A stretch of 6,885 nucleotides of DNA, from contig CANKTT010000081.1 in the NCBI GenBank assembly GCA_947486505.1, positions 1 through 6,885 on the forward strand. Direction: 5' to 3'. The stretch's first letter is position 1; the number at the start of each line of letters is the position of its first letter. Positions 5,523 through 6,885 of this stretch are shown one piece after another. The translations under genes were made by a program, and so were the position numbers. The notes beneath the pieces are model-generated. The model was not told the origin of the DNA. It ran no database searches and worked only from the letters and a program-made list of their open reading frames with translations. The DNA is from Actinomycetota bacterium (GTDB lineage: Bacteria > Actinomycetota > Actinomycetes > S36-B12 > UBA5976).

Positions 5523-6822
5523 AATGCTTTGTTCCTGGGTGTGGAAATACTTTTTGGCTAGCTTCATTAGAAGCTTGCATTCGTAAACTTATCCGATCGA
5601 TTTTTCCAGAGTCGAGCATGGGTAGAGATGTAACAAATTGCACGGTACGAGGAACTGCAGCTCGACCGATTTGATCTCGAATTGTAGATTGAATTTCAGA
5701 AATCAAATTCTCCGTATTTGATATGTGATTTCGAGTCACAACATATGCAATTGGGATTGAACCCCAAAGCTCATCTTGCAAATCAATGACAGCAACGGCT
5801 TCAATCGCAGGGTGATGTCTAATCAGGGATTCAACAGCACTTAATGAGACGTTGACTCCTCCCACTGTTACGACATCATCTAATCTGCCCAGAATATGTA
5901 AGAGTCCACTGGAGTCAAGCTTTCCAACATCATGAGTTTGAACTTGACCTGAGATGAAGCTGACAGCATCTAGATCTGGACGCAAGCGATATCCACTTGC
6001 TGCCACAGCTCCAGAAATCGTGACACGTCCAGGTTCAATGTCATCCTTTGTGCCAAGCGAAATATTCACGCCATCAAGCGGGCTGCCATCAAATACGCAG
6101 CCGCCACAGGTTTCAGTCATGCCATATGAAACTGAAACTCTTATTCCTAATTCCCGCATTTTGTTCAGCAACGGTTGTGGGGTAGCCGCAGCGCCACTTA
6201 ACACCAAGTCGTATGACTGCAGCGCTTCAATTCCAACGGTGCCAGATTCGAGCAGTCGGGCAATTTGCGTTGGAACTAACGAAACCATCAAGGAGCGACC
6301 ATCACTATTGCTTTCGCGCACGGCGCGCATTGTGGTCGCGGCAAATGCTGCAGCTTGAAAAGTTCGAGCGCCACCAACACTGGGATCAATCTCGAATGGA
6401 CTGTTGTGAAACCACGACCGAACCAAAACCATGATGCCGGCAATTCGATGAGCCGGCACCGATACCACCCAGCGATTGTTAGTACCAAAACGATTTCCAA
6501 AAGCGGTTGCAGATGCAGCCAAGGCTTGTTGACTGAGTAGTACCCCTCTTGGAGTACCAGTTGAACCTGACGTCGTGCTCACTATTGCAATGTCATTGGA
6601 TTCCAGTGGGAAGGCGGGGTTATCTGGGCGAAGTGCTTCCAGCGTCTGAGTGACGATAAATTCTGGACTAGCTGGCATTGGGGCAATCGCTGGACCAGTA
6701 CCGTCGAGGGCCCGGCCAATAACTGAGGCAAGTTTAAGAATTCCACCCATGCCAGGGGGAACCGTTACCGCAGTAAGCACCCGCGGATTCTGGCTTTTTC
6801 TGGATGTGTCAGATTGGGTCAT
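5521..6822 (-). CDS. menE: o-Succinylbenzoate–CoA ligase MenE (AMP-forming)
   Basis: This 433-aa soluble ANL-superfamily adenylating enzyme has its motifs in order. The phosphate-binding loop is TTSGSTGTPRG (83-93). The A5 motif is SYGMTET (232-238). The A7 equivalent is THDVG (296-300), with Asp298 for ribose binding. The hinge region is GRLDDVVTVGGVNVS (312-326). The C-terminal catalytic lysine is Lys407 in DSGKIDR. It is compact, as actinobacterial MenE proteins tend to be. The reaction is o-succinylbenzoate + ATP + CoA to o-succinylbenzoyl-CoA, the substrate of MenB. Other acyl-CoA ligases share these motifs, so MenE is chosen because menA follows 8 bp downstream in the same operon. ATG 6822 is taken as start; no Shine-Dalgarno sequence precedes it, and a -10-like TAGGCT 7 nt upstream suggests a leaderless or near-leaderless transcript. 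Confidence 0.9.
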   Translation of the reverse strand: MTQSDTSRKSQNPRVLTAVTVPPGMGGILKLASVIGRALDGTGPAIAPMPASPEFIVTQTLEALRPDNPAFPLESNDIAIVSTTSGSTGTPRGVLLSQQALAASATAFGNRFGTNNRWVVSVPAHRIAGIMVLVRSWFHNSPFEIDPSVGGARTFQAAAFAATTMRAVRESNSDGRSLMVSLVPTQIARLLESGTVGIEALQSYDLVLSGAAATPQPLLNKMRELGIRVSVSYGMTETCGGCVFDGSPLDGVNISLGTKDDIEPGRVTISGAVAASGYRLRPDLDAVSFISGQVQTHDVGKLDSSGLLHILGRLDDVVTVGGVNVSLSAVESLIRHHPAIEAVAVIDLQDELWGSIPIAYVVTRNHISNTENLISEIQSTIRDQIGRAAVPRTVQFVTSLPMLDSGKIDRISLRMQASNEASQKVFPHPGTKH

Positions 6823-6829
6823 CGAGACT

Positions 6830-6835
6830 AGCCTA
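6830..6835 (-). promoter_or_regulatory. Putative -10 element of the menE–menA operon
   Basis: On the minus strand TAGGCT fits TANNNT and ends 7 nt before the menE ATG (6822). A TTGAGG at 6856-6851 could be a -35 element with a 15-bp spacer. An overlapping TAGTCT (6830-6825) also fits TANNNT but lies only 2 nt from the ATG. The assignment is tentative. Confidence 0.35.
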
Positions 6836-6885
6836 GAGCGAAGAACTATTCCTCAAGATTTTTCTAAGGTTTGTAATGGATACCC

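Noticed and set aside
5954..6358. 134-codon plus-strand open frame opposite menE
   Set aside because: It lies wholly within menE, whose motifs are intact, and its translation is rich in Ser, Pro and Thr with no recognisable domain; it is a shadow frame.
1..6885. Search for mobile elements, CRISPR arrays, tRNA or rRNA genes, riboswitches and phage or defence genes
   Set aside because: I saw no transposase or integrase motifs, no spaced repeat array, no tRNA-like cloverleaf and no long unexplained gap. Almost all bases belong to recognisable housekeeping genes.

Overview
The window reads as an ordinary chromosomal segment of a bacterium in the phylum Actinobacteria (Actinomycetota) with unusually moderate, AT-leaning base composition for that phylum. 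The actinobacterial call rests on gene content and order: histidine phosphatase – TlpA-like lipoprotein – CcdA – ResB – CcsB, followed by a PLDc_N-type small membrane protein, a DUF4229-type protein, MenA and MenE. From memory this closely resembles the Mycobacterium tuberculosis Rv0525–Rv0529 block and its nearby men genes. A streamlined, low-GC aquatic actinobacterium (for example the acI/Nanopelagicales group) would fit the very tight packing, but that placement is inference.

Region 1 (1–4057, plus strand) is a cytochrome c maturation operon of the System II (Ccs) type. It opens with the 3' end of a histidine-phosphatase-family gene, which overlaps the start of a lipoprotein thioredoxin (TlpA/ResA-like). 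Then come CcdA, which carries electrons across the membrane, ResB, and CcsB (CcsA/ResC family). ResB and CcsB together form the haem export and cytochrome c haem lyase complex. CcdA should reduce the TlpA-like protein, which reduces apocytochrome CXXCH thiols outside the membrane, where CcsB/ResB attach haem. Stop/start overlaps of the form TAATG join tlpA to ccdA and resB to ccsB. The ccdA–resB junction is different: a 67-bp gap holds a 14-bp tandem repeat in three copies, the last of which contains the resB start codon.

Region 2 (4065–4616) has two small membrane-protein genes transcribed divergently: a PLDc_N-type protein on the minus strand and a DUF4229-type protein on the plus strand. 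They share a 54-bp intergenic region. Each start codon has a TANNNT -10 hexamer ending exactly 6 nt upstream, which suggests leaderless mRNAs in both directions.

Region 3 (4619–6822, minus strand) is a menaquinone operon, menE then menA, with 8 bp between them and a good Shine-Dalgarno sequence for menA. MenE activates o-succinylbenzoate with CoA; MenA prenylates 1,4-dihydroxy-2-naphthoate. The last 63 bp (6823–6885) hold the likely menE promoter and possibly the first codons of a divergent gene.

Both plus/minus convergent junctions are extremely tight (7 bp and 2 bp). I saw no mobile element, CRISPR array, tRNA, rRNA or prophage gene, and nothing that looks like a new biological system. The most interesting signals are small: the repeat at the resB start and the paired leaderless promoters.
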